DNA of 64,000 nucleotides, from assembly GCA_011390935.1 (NCBI GenBank), contig JAABRL010000006.1:57020-121019 (forward strand), read 5' to 3'. This DNA is from Gemmatimonas sp. (lineage in GTDB: Bacteria; Gemmatimonadota; Gemmatimonadetes; Gemmatimonadales; Gemmatimonadaceae). Positions within the stretch are counted from its first letter, which is position 1. Each line of letters opens with the position of its first letter. The notes under the pieces are model-generated. The model was not told the origin of the DNA. It searched no databases and saw only the letters and a program-made list of their open reading frames with translations. Shown one piece after another: positions 54,629 to 63,829 of the stretch. The translations under genes and the position numbers were made by a program.

Positions 54629-55068
54629 GTGTTCCTCCTGATGATCCGGCGCGCCGACTGCAAGCGCGAGGACCGATTCGAGTGAGGCGGGGCGCGAAGA
54701 GCGACCGTGGAGTGAGAGTGGCCGTGCAGAACAGCGCGCCGCACCGATGCCGGACTCCGTTCGCCCGGGCCTGTTGGACTGCCATCGCAGCGCCGATCGA
54801 GCGATTCGCTCGATGCGGACCGGGGCAGTCCCCTTCGATTCACATAAAGTAAGGTAACCGATTCGGGCACGAAAAACAAGTGCAAATCATTGCCGCACAT
54901 ACGTTTACGTCATTTTCTGACCGTTGTGGCGCACGTTTGACGCATATCTGCTTACCCGGGCGGAGCACATCGATGGTCCGGTGCCGCCCAAACATCCACG
55001 GCCCCGGCGCACGTGTCGCGGTGCGCCGAGGCCGTGAGAGCCGATCGCCTGCTGATTGCCGAACGCGC
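54629..55068. other. gene-free stretch upstream of the DUF4332 gene
   Basis: This 440-bp stretch holds no gene that I can support. It contains an AT-richer block at about 54841-54920 and a 19-bp palindrome at 54796-54814. Promoters of the DUF4332 gene are probably here, but I see no convincing -35 and -10 pair. Confidence 0.4.
54796..54814. promoter_or_regulatory. 19-bp palindrome upstream of the DUF4332 gene
   Basis: ATCGAGCGA and TCGCTCGAT flank a single central T as a perfect inverted repeat. Its length and place, 170 bp before the DUF4332 start, suit an operator. No binding protein is suggested by the neighbours. Confidence 0.3.
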
Positions 55069-58000
55069 TTACCGCGCCGACTGCAGCCAGCGCTCGAACT
55101 GACGCGCCAGTGCGTCCTCATCTTCAAAGCCGAACCCGCCACCGTCGCCCGTGTTGGCCAGCTTCTCCACGCGCAGCACCTGCGTCATCGTGCGGCCACC
55201 TGCGGTGAGCGTGACCCGGTAGTCACCGCTTTCAACGAACGGTGCCTGACCTCCGCCGCCACCGCGACCACCACGACGGCCGCCGCCACCCATCGGGTTG
55301 AAGCCGGGGATCGCCTCGCGCAGTGCGCCGAAGACCTCCTGCAGACCGCCCATGTCGGGCGCGCCGCCGCCCGCACCGCGTCCGCCCGCAGCCGCTCCCG
55401 CCGTGGGGAAGCTCGGTGTGGCCGGCGTCTCGCCGGGACGATCGTTGCGCGCACCACCGGCGCCACCACCACCGCCGCCCCCGAAGGCACCCATCATGGC
55501 CTGCATGCCGGCCGGCCCGCGCGTAAGCGCATTGCGTGCCATGCCGATCACGTTCGCGGCCATGCCGCCCTTCTCGAGTGAATCGAGCACGGCGATCACA
55601 CGCTGCGCGTTCCGGATGCTGTCACGCAGTGCCGCCGGAGAAAGCGGCGCCTGCGGAACCGGGCGGCCGCGGAAGTTCCACGACACACGATGCAGCCCCG
55701 GGCCACCGGGGCCGGACAGCGTCGTCAGCGTATCCCCCTTGGCGTCCTGAATCACCAGACGCGCCTGTCCCGTGCCCTGCCCCACGCGATACCAGAGATC
55801 GGCCCCGTACTGCGGGCTCGGCGCCTGAAACACCTTGTGTCCCGGGTTGCCACCGTTGATGGGCGGCTCGCCCCACTGGAACGCAATGCGTGGTGCGAAG
55901 AGGTGCGCAGACGCCTGCGCGACCTCGGCGGTAAACTGCTGCAGCGGCGCGACGTCCACGATCCAGATGGACCGCCCGTGCGTGCCGGCCACGAGTTCGC
56001 GATCACGCGGGTGCACCACGAGATCGTGCACCGGTACCGTGGGCAGATCCGTCATGAAACGCTGCCACGACCCGCCGCGATTCACCGACACATACAACCC
56101 CACATCCGTGCCGAGGTACAGCAGGTTGGGGTTGGTGGGGTCTTCACGGATCACATGCACGAAATCGGCATGCCCCGTGGGCAGGTTGCTCGCGATGCTC
56201 TTGAACGTGCGACCGAAGTCGGTGGTCATGAACACGTACGGCGTGTAGTCGTCGCGGCGATGATCATCGAACGTGACGTAGAATGTGCCCTCGGCTTCGT
56301 ACGACGGCTCGAGACGCGAGACGTACGCACCGGCCGGTACGCCCGTGATGTTCTTCGTGACCTCTTCCCACGCGCCCCCATCATTGCGCGTGAGCCACAC
56401 GCGCCCGTCATCGGTACCGGCCAGCAGCAGCCCCGGACGGATCGGCGATTCATTGAGCGACACCACCGTGCCGAACGTTTCGGCACCCGTGACGTCGGGC
56501 GTGATGCCACCCGTGGTGCGCAGCGCCACATCGAGCTTGGCCGGATCGGCGTACGACAGGTCGCTCGAAATGGCGAACATCTCGTCGCCGTGCTTCACGC
56601 TCTTGAGCACCTTGTTGGCGCCGAAGTACAGCGTGCCCGGATTGTGCTTCGAGATGATGTACGGCGTGTTCCAGTTCCAGCGCAGCTGACCATCAGCGGA
56701 GTCCTTCACCTGCTGCGCACGGAAGGCGGCAATACGCCGACGCATCTCGGCCGTCTCCGGACGTGATTCGTCGCCACGCACAACCGCGATGGAATCGTTC
56801 CAGGCGTTGTAATCGTCACGCCAGTTCGGCTTGGCGAGCGCCGTGCGCTGTCCCGCCTCCCAGTTGTAGCGGCCCATGTTGCCGCCCTGACTCGTGGAGT
56901 AGAGAATGTTCGAGTCGGTCCAATCCTGCTGCGTGACGAAGCCGTCGCCGCCGCCCACGTTGTGCCACATGGCGTTCGTGATCGGCCCCTGCTTGCGACG
57001 ACTCGGCCCGCACCATGAGCCGTTGTCCTGCAGACCGCCGCACACGCGATACGGCACCTGCATGTCCACCGAGATGTTGTAGAACTGGCCGAGGGCGAAG
57101 GTGTTGGGGAACTCCCACGAGCCACCGCCGTCGAGCGAGATGCCAAGGCCACCGTCGTTGCCCACGATGATGCGCTGCGCATCGGCCGGATCGAACCACA
57201 TGGCGTGGTGGTCCACGTGCAGCCCCACGGTGGTGTTGCCGGCCGTCTTGCCGCCGTCACGCGAGTACTTCACCGGTGTGGATGAGAAGAACACCACCTC
57301 GGGATCGACCGGGCTCACGCGCACCTGCGAGTAGTAGAACGGGCGCACGTTGGTGGGGTTGCGATACTCCCACGTGCGGCCGCCGTCGGCGCTGCGATAC
57401 AATCCGCTCGGGCGACGCTGCGCCGCCGTGCCGCGCGTGGGGCGAGCGTTGGGCGCCGTGTCCGCCTCCACCATGGTGTACATGATGTCGGGGTTGCTGG
57501 CCGCGATGGCGATCTCGATGCGTCCCTTCATCGTTTCCGGGAAGCCGCCGCCCTTCACTTCAGTCCACGTCGCGCCGGCGTCGGTGCTCTTCCAGAGCGC
57601 CGAGCCCGGGCCGCCCGAGTTCAGGAAGTACGGGCCGCGCACGCGCTGATAGCTGGACGCAAAAATGATGTCCGGGTTCTTCGGGTGGATCTGCACATCC
57701 ACGAAGCCGGTCTTGTCGTCAATGAACTTGATCAGGTTCCACGTATCGCCACCATCGGTGGTCTTGTAGAGACCACGCTCCTTGTTGGGCCCCCACACAT
57801 GGCCGAGCGCCGCGACATACACCACGTTCGCGTTGCGCGGGTCCACCTGGATGCGCGCGATCTGCCGCGTCTCGGCGAGGCCGAGAAAACGCCAGCTCTT
57901 GCCGCCATCGGTGGTTTTGTAAATGCCGCCACCGGGGGAGATGGAGTTGCGCGAATTCGGCTCGCCGGTGCCCCAGTACACGACGTTCGTGTCGGAGGGG

Positions 58001-58314
58001 GCGATGGCGAGATCACCACCCGAGGCCACACGGGCCGTGTCGAGCACGGGGAAGAAGGTCGTGCCGCCGTTGATCGTCTTCCAGACGCCGCCGGCGGCGG
58101 TGGACACATAGAAGGTGCGCGACGGCGAGGCGATGCCTTCGACGTCCACGATGCGGCCGGCCATGTTGGCGGGACCGATGTTGCGCCAACTCAAGCCGTT
58201 GATGATCTGGGCGGCGGCCGCGTCTTCTGGCGGCGCGGCCATGGGCCCCTGCGCGGCGACCGGCGCGGCGAGCGCGGCCAGCGACAGGGTGGCGAGGGAG
58301 AGGGTGCGTCTCAT
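55069..58314 (-). CDS. sortilin/VPS10-like multi-repeat propeller protein
   Basis: The protein is 1,081 residues with a signal peptide (LAALAAPVAAQ). Bacterial neuraminidase-repeat motifs are frequent (for example YKTTDGGKSW, WKSTDAGATW, YVSVNRGGSW), giving two seven- to ten-bladed propellers of the VPS10 type. It starts ITNIGPANMAGR-like (WRNIGPANMAGRIVDVEG). A low-complexity segment rich in Gly lies at about 915-1015 (AFGGGGGGGAGG and RRGGRGGGGGQ), followed by a short final domain. Members are found in Gemmatimonadota and Bacteroidota; the substrate is unknown. The ATG at 58314 gives the signal peptide. Confidence 0.8.
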   Translation of the reverse strand: MRRTLSLATLSLAALAAPVAAQGPMAAPPEDAAAAQIINGLSWRNIGPANMAGRIVDVEGIASPSRTFYVSTAAGGVWKTINGGTTFFPVLDTARVASGGDLAIAPSDTNVVYWGTGEPNSRNSISPGGGIYKTTDGGKSWRFLGLAETRQIARIQVDPRNANVVYVAALGHVWGPNKERGLYKTTDGGDTWNLIKFIDDKTGFVDVQIHPKNPDIIFASSYQRVRGPYFLNSGGPGSALWKSTDAGATWTEVKGGGFPETMKGRIEIAIAASNPDIMYTMVEADTAPNARPTRGTAAQRRPSGLYRSADGGRTWEYRNPTNVRPFYYSQVRVSPVDPEVVFFSSTPVKYSRDGGKTAGNTTVGLHVDHHAMWFDPADAQRIIVGNDGGLGISLDGGGSWEFPNTFALGQFYNISVDMQVPYRVCGGLQDNGSWCGPSRRKQGPITNAMWHNVGGGDGFVTQQDWTDSNILYSTSQGGNMGRYNWEAGQRTALAKPNWRDDYNAWNDSIAVVRGDESRPETAEMRRRIAAFRAQQVKDSADGQLRWNWNTPYIISKHNPGTLYFGANKVLKSVKHGDEMFAISSDLSYADPAKLDVALRTTGGITPDVTGAETFGTVVSLNESPIRPGLLLAGTDDGRVWLTRNDGGAWEEVTKNITGVPAGAYVSRLEPSYEAEGTFYVTFDDHRRDDYTPYVFMTTDFGRTFKSIASNLPTGHADFVHVIREDPTNPNLLYLGTDVGLYVSVNRGGSWQRFMTDLPTVPVHDLVVHPRDRELVAGTHGRSIWIVDVAPLQQFTAEVAQASAHLFAPRIAFQWGEPPINGGNPGHKVFQAPSPQYGADLWYRVGQGTGQARLVIQDAKGDTLTTLSGPGGPGLHRVSWNFRGRPVPQAPLSPAALRDSIRNAQRVIAVLDSLEKGGMAANVIGMARNALTRGPAGMQAMMGAFGGGGGGGAGGARNDRPGETPATPSFPTAGAAAGGRGAGGGAPDMGGLQEVFGALREAIPGFNPMGGGGRRGGRGGGGGQAPFVESGDYRVTLTAGGRTMTQVLRVEKLANTGDGGGFGFEDEDALARQFERWLQSAR

Positions 58315-58498
58315 GGGACAGATGGGTCGAAATGGAGAACTGGGGCCGACGCGACGCGCGGCCTTCCCAACGTGGCGCTACGCCAGGCGCTTGGCCAGCG
58401 TTGACCGGCGCCCCCTGTTGGCGGGGGCACCATTCCGCGATACTTCAGGGGTGCGGGTGACGCATCCGGTCGCCCGACCTCCCGCGCGGAGCTCCGCC

Positions 58499-59245
58499 GT
58501 GCCAGCCAGTCCAGACCCTCCCCGCCTTCGACCCGCCAAGCGCCGGTCGCTCACGCTGCTCGAATCCGGGCGCGGCCACTCCGGCGCCGGTGCGCTGCAG
58601 ACCGCGCTGGGCATGCTGTTGTACGGTGCGGTGGTAACCACAGCGGTCGTGGCCGGAGCTCGCGATGCCACCGAAGCGTTCGAAGAGGCACAGCGGTCGG
58701 CGGAGTATCTCGCGCCGGAGCCCAAGCCGGTGGGGCGCGCCACCGAAGAGCGACTGCAGTACCTGGGCATGCGGGCGGGGACGGTGTCCTCAGGCGTTGA
58801 GACCGAAGGCGACGGCGATGCGGGTGCCGTGGTCGCGGTTCCCGGCATGGGCGAGAACACCGAATCGAGCGAGCTCGTCGAGGAGGTCGCCGACGAGTTC
58901 GTGCTCAGCGAAATCGATGTGGACTCGGCGGTGGTCCCCGACCCCACCAGCGGTGGCCCCGAGTACCCCGCTGGCCTGCTGGAGCTGCGCGTGGAGGGTA
59001 TCGTGCTGGCGAAGTTCGTGGTCGATTCCTTCGGCCTGGTCACGCCGGGGAGCTTCGTCTCGCTCGAGTCCACGCACCCCGCGTTCACGCGTGCGGTGGA
59101 TGAAGCGATGGCGCGCATGAAGTTCCGGCCGGCCTACGTGGGGAACAAGCGTGTACCGCAGCTGGTGGTGCAGAGCTTTGCGTTCCGGATCGCGAAACCC
59201 GTCGCCGACACCACGGGCAGGCCGCCGGCGATCGTTCCGCCGTAG
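58499..59245 (+). CDS. TonB-like C-terminal domain protein with one membrane segment
   Basis: The protein is about 248 residues from GTG 58499, with GGAG 7 nt upstream. One hydrophobic segment (about 40-58, [18 protein letters not shown]) is followed by a linker and a C-terminal TonB-type domain (about 155-238) with a repeated strand-helix pattern and [20 protein letters not shown]. Such proteins link inner-membrane energy to outer-membrane transporters, but the region lacks the Pro-rich span of TonB itself. It is followed by a terminator. An upstream in-frame start further into the sortilin gene is less likely. Confidence 0.65.
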   Translation: MPASPDPPRLRPAKRRSLTLLESGRGHSGAGALQTALGMLLYGAVVTTAVVAGARDATEAFEEAQRSAEYLAPEPKPVGRATEERLQYLGMRAGTVSSGVETEGDGDAGAVVAVPGMGENTESSELVEEVADEFVLSEIDVDSAVVPDPTSGGPEYPAGLLELRVEGIVLAKFVVDSFGLVTPGSFVSLESTHPAFTRAVDEAMARMKFRPAYVGNKRVPQLVVQSFAFRIAKPVADTTGRPPAIVPP

Positions 59246-59279
59246 GCGCAATCCGATTCCTCCCTTCGTGTCGTACTTC

Positions 59280-59310
59280 GGACACTCACGCGTGAGTGCC
59301 CGATTTTTTT
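59280..59310 (+). terminator. rho-independent terminator after the TonB-like gene
   Basis: The palindrome CACTCACGCGTGAGTG (stem about 6 bp plus neighbours GG/CC) is followed by CCGATTTTTTT. It lies 35 bp after the stop and 80 bp before the next gene start. Confidence 0.65.
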
Positions 59311-59392
59311 CGTGCGCCTCACGCTCGCGCGCCCGCGGTTCGCCGGCGCGCTTCGATGCGACTTGCCGTCCTGCGGCACGGAGGAACTCTCA

Positions 59393-60346
59393 ATGCAACG
59401 AACGTCTCTGTCAGTCCGGGCCCTCATGATCGCGCTGTGCGCCCTCACCGCCGCGTGTGAGGGCGAGACGGGGCCGGCCGGTCCAACCGGGCCCCAGGGC
59501 GGCGATGGGCCGAGTGGCCCCGCCGGTCCGCAGGGGCCGACCGGTCCCGCCGGCCCCATGGGCCCGCGCGGCGATGCGGGGAGCAACAACGGGCGCCTCA
59601 TCTACGCGGTGGACACGGCCAACATGCTCGTCACCTTCGGCGCGCTGCGCCCCGATCAGGTGATGCGTCGCATTCCCATCACCGGATTGCAGGCCGATGA
59701 ACGCGTGGAGGGCATCGACTTCGGCCCCGTGGACGGTCGGCTGTACGCGGTGGGTTCGTCGAGTCGCATCTACACCGTGGACACGATGACCGCCGCAGCG
59801 ACGGCGGTGGGGTCGGCGGCGTTCACCCCGATGCTCATGGGTCCGCATGTGGGCTTCGACTTCAATCCGGTCCCCAACCGCATTCGCGTACACGGCGGCA
59901 TGGCGCAGAATCTGCGCCTGGTGCCGCAGCTTGGCGGCGCGAGCGATGGCACGGTGGCGGTGGTGGACGGCACGCTGGCGTACGCGGCCGATGATGCGGG
60001 CGCCGGCATGACACCGATGCTCTCCGGGACGGCGTACACGAACAGCGTGGCAAATGCGATGTCCACGGTGCTCTACGCGATCGACTACGAGCGGGATGCG
60101 CTCGTGATGTTGCCCGATCCGAACGCGGGCGTGGTACGCACCATGGCCATGCTCGGCGTGAACACCAACGGACACGTGGGCTTCGACATCGCGGGCAACA
60201 CCGGCACCGCGTATGTGTCGCTCACCGTGGGCGGTGGTTTCAGCGGTTCAATGTTCTACGTGCTCAACCTCGGCAACGGCGCGCTCTTTCCGGTGGGCGG
60301 CGTGGCCAACTCGGCGCCGCTGCGCGGACTCGCAGTCGCGCCGTGA
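59393..60346 (+). CDS. lipoprotein with collagen-like repeats and a DUF4394 domain
   Basis: The protein is 317 residues from ATG 59393, with GGAGGA 7 nt upstream. It has a lipobox ([10 protein letters not shown]), then about ten Gly-X-Y triplets ([19 protein letters not shown], about 26-62), then a DUF4394 domain (about 65-317): [30 protein letters not shown] and [14 protein letters not shown]4394 is a propeller-like secreted domain of unknown role. A collagen stalk would hold the domain away from the cell surface. No hydroxylase is needed in bacteria for such repeats. Confidence 0.8.
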   Translation: MQRTSLSVRALMIALCALTAACEGETGPAGPTGPQGGDGPSGPAGPQGPTGPAGPMGPRGDAGSNNGRLIYAVDTANMLVTFGALRPDQVMRRIPITGLQADERVEGIDFGPVDGRLYAVGSSSRIYTVDTMTAAATAVGSAAFTPMLMGPHVGFDFNPVPNRIRVHGGMAQNLRLVPQLGGASDGTVAVVDGTLAYAADDAGAGMTPMLSGTAYTNSVANAMSTVLYAIDYERDALVMLPDPNAGVVRTMAMLGVNTNGHVGFDIAGNTGTAYVSLTVGGGFSGSMFYVLNLGNGALFPVGGVANSAPLRGLAVAP

Positions 60347-60408
60347 TCGACTCGGCGACTGCGCGCAACGGCGCGCGTGCCGAGCGCATGCACGGATCGT
60401 TGCGCACG

Positions 60409-61968
60409 TCAGGGTGAACGACGTGCCCCACCGACCGCGGGCATGATGAGCTCCACCGAGCCCATCGTGCCCGTGCTCGGTAGCCGTAGTTGCGTGACGC
60501 GCGTGCGCGTGGCCTCGGTGAGGGCTTGCACGGACACGCGCGCGTCGCGGGGCAGGTCGCACAGCTGAAAGGTGCCATCGGGGCCGGTCGTGGAGGCGGC
60601 GTTCGCCAGCTCCCATGACCACGACGTGATGCTCCCCAGGTTTCGGAATCGCGTGCGCCATTCGGCTTCCACCCGCGCCCCCACCACGGGCGAGCCGTCG
60701 GGGCGACGCACCACACCGGCCACGTGCGCATTCGCGGCGTCGGTTCCGGTGCACGAGGGCGTGCTGGTCCACTCGGCGACCGCCGAGGCGGCGGCCGCGC
60801 GGTCGAAGGCGTTATCGAGCCGCGTGCCGATCGTGCGTTCCGCCGCCGGTCCGCCCACGGAATAGAGCAGCGCATCGCGAAGTCGCGCCTCCAGCACCAT
60901 GCCCCCGATCTCCTGCACACCGGTGGCACGCGTCCGCGGTACGCGCATGGCACCACTCACTTCGGTCGCGAGCAGCGGCATGCGCAACGACCAGCGATCG
61001 ATGATCCAACGCCCATCGGCGAGCTGCGTGTATTCCACCGTGCCGCCCGGATTCGCCGCGGCCTCTGGTGCGGCCTGTCCGTCGTAGCCGAACTCCAGTC
61101 GCTGCAGCGCGCGTGACGGCAGCTCGAGCCACAGCGTGCCACGCACATCCACGCGCGAACGCGCCGTGCGTTGCGGAGCGAACGCGATCCCCACGAGTCC
61201 ATCCGACTCGCGCGAGAGATCGAGCGAGAGGCAGTAGCGTGCCAGAAATGCATCGGAGGTGAGCACCTGCGCGTCCGGGGCCCGATACGTCACACTGCCA
61301 TCGCGCTCCTCCACCACGAACCCTTCGCGCAGCAGCGACGACACCGGCACGCTCCGAAACGGCTGCGTGCTGCTGCCGGTACGCACGACCGGTGCAGAGA
61401 CGCGCTGCACATTGCCACGCAGATCGCGAAACTCTTCGGTGAGCACGGTGCGAACAACGAGCGCTTCACCCTGCGCGCTGCCGATCGACGCGCTGAGCGC
61501 CGTGAGCGCGTCGGCGAACAGCGTTCGCGTCACGCTCGACTCGTCGTCCGATGCGGCGCCACAGCGCGCGCGCTCCTGCACGCGCAACGTGGTGATGGAC
61601 ACCGGCACATCGGGGAGCGTACGCCCGATGTCGCGACTCTCGCCCACCAGCACGCGACCGCGCCACAGCTCGACGGGGCGCTGTCCGATGCGCAGCGCCA
61701 GCACGATCACCGAATCCTGGCCGAGCCCGAGGCGAAACGATCCGGTCGCCGAACTCAACGCACGCCCCACGATGGCGCGATCGGCGGCGCGCATGGCGGT
61801 GACCACCACGCCTTCCATGGGAGCGCCGCTGATCTCGGCGCGCAGCACACCGCGCACGTCCTGAGCCGCGCCGCGCGATGGCAGGAGCAGCGCCGCTGCG
61901 AGACACGCGAGCCGAGTCCCGCAATCGACGAGCCGGATCATGCGCTGAGTGCGAGTTGTCGGGTTCAT
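60409..61968 (-). CDS. secreted protein with carboxypeptidase-regulatory-like domains
   Basis: The protein is 519 residues with a signal peptide (LACLAAALLLPSRGAAQ). N-terminal (about 37-115, VRGVLRAEISGAPMEGVVVTA) and C-terminal (about 415-500, VAGVVRRPDGSPVVGARVE) segments resemble carboxypeptidase-regulatory-like modules. The middle is beta-rich and cysteine-containing (ARCGA, RYCLSL, SCTGTD, QLCDLP). There is no plug or catalytic set. It is related in style, not in motif, to the three barrel-less plug proteins. Convergent with the DUF4394 gene. Confidence 0.6.
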   Translation of the reverse strand: MNPTTRTQRMIRLVDCGTRLACLAAALLLPSRGAAQDVRGVLRAEISGAPMEGVVVTAMRAADRAIVGRALSSATGSFRLGLGQDSVIVLALRIGQRPVELWRGRVLVGESRDIGRTLPDVPVSITTLRVQERARCGAASDDESSVTRTLFADALTALSASIGSAQGEALVVRTVLTEEFRDLRGNVQRVSAPVVRTGSSTQPFRSVPVSSLLREGFVVEERDGSVTYRAPDAQVLTSDAFLARYCLSLDLSRESDGLVGIAFAPQRTARSRVDVRGTLWLELPSRALQRLEFGYDGQAAPEAAANPGGTVEYTQLADGRWIIDRWSLRMPLLATEVSGAMRVPRTRATGVQEIGGMVLEARLRDALLYSVGGPAAERTIGTRLDNAFDRAAAASAVAEWTSTPSCTGTDAANAHVAGVVRRPDGSPVVGARVEAEWRTRFRNLGSITSWSWELANAASTTGPDGTFQLCDLPRDARVSVQALTEATRTRVTQLRLPSTGTMGSVELIMPAVGGARRSP

Positions 61969-62293
61969 CAGTCACGCCTCGTCAACATGGGACCCGTCGC
62001 CAGCGGCGTCCATTCACACGCGGCGGCATTCACCACGTACTGATCGAGAATGTACAGTCGACGCAGGCGCGTCGCCGCTCGATATCAATGACGGTCACGT
62101 GGTGGCTTCCGTTCTCCCCAGCACGACACGGTGCGCCCGAACTCCACCGCGCGGCCCGGAGCGCGCGCGTACGGCAGTGGACACCCTCATCCGCAAAGCC
62201 ACCGGCGCGGTTGCGGTCGCGCCGAAGCATGTTCGCCGGTACTCGAGAGTCAGCGGACCGGGGCCGACACTCCCGCCACCGCGATTGACCTTC
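61969..62293. other. gene-free stretch
   Basis: This 325-bp stretch between two minus-strand genes holds no supported gene, hairpin terminator or promoter. It presumably contains the promoter of the carboxypeptidase-regulatory-like gene. Confidence 0.5.
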
Positions 62294-62959
62294 CTATTGG
62301 GGCGCCTCCGACGCCGACAGCAGCGCTCCCACCACCAGCCGCTGCATGTTGCTGAGCGACTGCTCCGCGAACGACCGCTGCAGGCGCCGCCCGACCAGCC
62401 GGAACCCGATGCGATAGAACCAGTTCGCGATGTGCCCCGTCTGCGAGAACGAGTGCACGCGAAACACCACCGCGCCCGTGGCAAGATGCTTGGCGATTTC
62501 GAAAGTGATCTCCCCGCGTTCGAGATGCCCGGCGAGCGTGTGATAGCTGTAGCCCCACACATACTCCTGCCCGTCGCGACCCTCTCGCGCTTCTTCGATC
62601 ACGCGACTCACTCGTACCCCGAGCTCGAAGCGCATCCAGAGAAAACGCGCCGTGAGCAGCATGGGCCGATCGAGCAGCGGCGCCTCGGGATCGAAGGAAC
62701 CGCGAATCAGGCGCGTGGGCGTGAACGAGTACGCCCGCAGGATCTCGGTGGCGATCACGAAGGATCCGCGCGGTTCCGGCTCGCCGGGCGCCTCGTCGGG
62801 CAGTCCGATTTCGCGCGCATCGACATTCCACCCGGCGGCTTCGACGTACGTATCGCGCTTGGTGAGATCGATCGTGGGCTCGAGTGTCGCAATCTCCGCC
62901 AGTCTCGCACGTTCCCGCTGGTCGAGCACTCGATCGGCCGCGGCGTGCCGTGATTTCAC
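62294..62959 (-). CDS. DUF1990-like protein (paralogue 2)
   Basis: The protein is 221 residues from GTG 62959, which overlaps the TGA of the upstream gene (GTGA), so it is translationally coupled. The DUF1990 pattern is visible in its second half: YSYHTLAGHLERGEITFEI then RVHSFSQTGHIANW. There is no signal peptide. Function unknown; the family is thought to be a small lipocalin- or START-like domain. Confidence 0.65.
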   Translation of the reverse strand: MKSRHAAADRVLDQRERARLAEIATLEPTIDLTKRDTYVEAAGWNVDAREIGLPDEAPGEPEPRGSFVIATEILRAYSFTPTRLIRGSFDPEAPLLDRPMLLTARFLWMRFELGVRVSRVIEEAREGRDGQEYVWGYSYHTLAGHLERGEITFEIAKHLATGAVVFRVHSFSQTGHIANWFYRIGFRLVGRRLQRSFAEQSLSNMQRLVVGALLSASEAPQ

Positions 62960-63678
62960 TCGGTGAGCTCCTCGGACCTGATGTCCACTTCGGGGACCTC
63001 CGTGCAGCCGACGCGCTCGGCCACGCGCTGCAGAAATGTCACCCACACTTCGGTTTGCACGGATCGCCCCACGGCGAGCGTTTCGTACGCGAGTTGCACC
63101 GCGCGATCGCGCACGCGCGCCCATGACTCGATGACCACGTCGAAACGATCGGGGGCGCGCGGAAGATTCACAACCGAGAACGTAATGTGCCCGGCTTCAG
63201 GATGCCCGTGCAGCGTGACGAGAGTGAAGCAGTCATCGAGCACTTCGGCCACGCGCACACGACCGTTCCATGGGCCGAGCATGGTGATGTCGTACTCATC
63301 ACCGACTGCCATCCAGGCCACATCACCAGCGGCTTTTTCGAACGCGGCCAAACTCGCCGGCGACAGCTCCTGCATACTGCGCTGAATCTCCTGCAACAAT
63401 GAGCGCGTGGTGAACGACGCCCGTGGCACGTTGACGGCATACCGACGGTGTGTAAGTTCGCCCACCCCCGAATGCTCCGCTTGCAGGTCGGAGCCGTAGT
63501 CGTCAGGCGCGCGCGGTGCGCCAGCGGAGGCGCGCGTACGTGACTGTCGCTGCTCGAATCGCGGCGCGAGCGCACGGCGCAGTGCGTGTGCGAGCAGGGC
63601 GGCGGCCACGATCGAACCACCGGCCAACAGGACCGCGGGTACGTACGTGCGACGAGCGCGGGACCAGGGCATAGACAT
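62956..63678 (-). CDS. DUF1990-like membrane-anchored protein (paralogue 1)
   Basis: The protein is 240 residues from ATG 63678; ATG 63672 is an alternative. It has one N-terminal membrane helix (about 12-30, VPAVLLAGGSIVAAALLAHAL), then a DUF1990-like domain (about 85-235) with GPWNGRVRVAEVLDDCF and TLHGHPEAGHITFSV. Paralogous to the gene that follows it, with which it overlaps by 4 nt. The 150-bp gap upstream of it, up to the RND gene, has no clear signal. Confidence 0.65.
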   Translation of the reverse strand: MSMPWSRARRTYVPAVLLAGGSIVAAALLAHALRRALAPRFEQRQSRTRASAGAPRAPDDYGSDLQAEHSGVGELTHRRYAVNVPRASFTTRSLLQEIQRSMQELSPASLAAFEKAAGDVAWMAVGDEYDITMLGPWNGRVRVAEVLDDCFTLVTLHGHPEAGHITFSVVNLPRAPDRFDVVIESWARVRDRAVQLAYETLAVGRSVQTEVWVTFLQRVAERVGCTEVPEVDIRSEELTE

Positions 63679-63829
63679 GCGTAAAGCTGGCCGGTGCGGA
63701 GGCGCGGCGCGATGTCTCCTCGGGGCGAACTGCTGTTGGCTCCGGAGAGCGAGTGCGCCGGTCCCGCCGCCAAGACATCGAGCCGCGTTCGTTCCATCGC
63801 CCGCACATCGCGCCGGAGGACGTGTCGGG

